15,342 nt of DNA from Thermoleophilia bacterium (GTDB lineage Bacteria; Actinomycetota; Thermoleophilia; Gaiellales; Gaiellaceae): NCBI GenBank assembly GCA_016844515.1, contig JAERMP010000021.1, forward strand, positions 1-15,342, given 5' to 3'. This document shows positions 15,176 through 15,342 of the stretch, one piece after another. The notes under the pieces are model-generated. The model ran no database searches. It saw only the letters and a program-made list of their open reading frames with translations, and was not told the origin of the DNA. A program made the translations under genes and the position numbers. Numbering within the stretch: position 1 is the stretch's first letter; each line of letters opens with the position of its first letter.

Positions 15176-15342
15176 GCCTCCATCCCAACCAGGTCCTCTT
15201 GGCGCCCGTGGTCTCGGAGAAGAGCTACTCGCTCATCACCGACCGCAAGTACACGTTCAAGGTGCACGAGGACGCGCACAAGACCCAGATCCGGCAGGCG
15301 GTCGAGGAGCTCTTCGAGGTCAAGGTGCAGGCCGTGAACATC
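15172..15342 (+). CDS. rplW: 50S ribosomal protein L23, 5' part (cut by window edge)
   Basis: L23 lies at the exit of the peptide tunnel and is the docking site for trigger factor and the signal recognition particle. Only the first 57 residues are visible: (M)[18 protein letters not shown], then SLITDRKYTFKVHEDAHK and TQIRQAVEELFEVKVQAVNI. These match the L23 N-terminal half, including the PVVSEKS and YTFKV segments. The start is GTG 15172, which shares GTGA with the rplD stop (4-base overlap), and a strong GGAGGAGG precedes it. Confidence 0.95.
   Translation, partial: MSLHPNQVLLAPVVSEKSYSLITDRKYTFKVHEDAHKTQIRQAVEELFEVKVQAVNI

Overview
This 15.3 kb window is a core information-processing locus from a high-GC bacterium. 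It runs from the 3' part of rpoB through rpoC, then two accessory genes, then the str cluster (rpsL-rpsG-fusA-tuf), and directly into the S10 operon (rpsJ-rplC-rplD-rplW), which the window edge cuts. The RpoC and RpoB residues read as actinobacterial, and the fused str/S10 order with GTG and TTG starts fits. A deep-branching class such as Thermoleophilia (Gaiellales or Solirubrobacterales) is my best guess. That placement rests on remembered family resemblance, not on a search.

Layout: 1-1526 rpoB 3' part, with a frame break near 395; 1569-6137 rpoC, which carries a large insertion near the N-terminus and an acidic tail; 6147-6207 a perfect 26-bp inverted repeat, probably a REP-like element; 6239-8026 a secreted protein of unknown function with a barrel-like N-terminal half and a SurA-like C-terminal half; 8060-9175 (minus strand) a membrane-anchored GAF-GGDEF diguanylate cyclase; 9176-9380 a divergent regulatory region; 9381-13552 rpsL, rpsG, fusA and tuf; 13551-13572 a GNRA-capped hairpin; 13591-15342 rpsJ, rplC, rplD and partial rplW.

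The plus-strand genes encode RNA polymerase beta/beta', ribosomal proteins S12, S7, S10, L3, L4 and L23, and elongation factors G and Tu, so transcription and translation machinery is made together. Within rplC-rplD-rplW the stop and start codons overlap, which implies tight translational coupling. The two genes between rpoC and rpsL are the only non-housekeeping content. They are convergent, and the palindrome lies just before the first of them.

I found no CRISPR array, tRNA, rRNA, transposase or phage gene, and no convincing new multi-gene system. The points most worth a second look are the rpoB frame break with about 14 missing codons, the natural Arg at S12 position 88 (a known streptomycin-resistance substitution elsewhere), the long RpoC insertion, the REP-like palindrome and the unusual secreted two-part protein.
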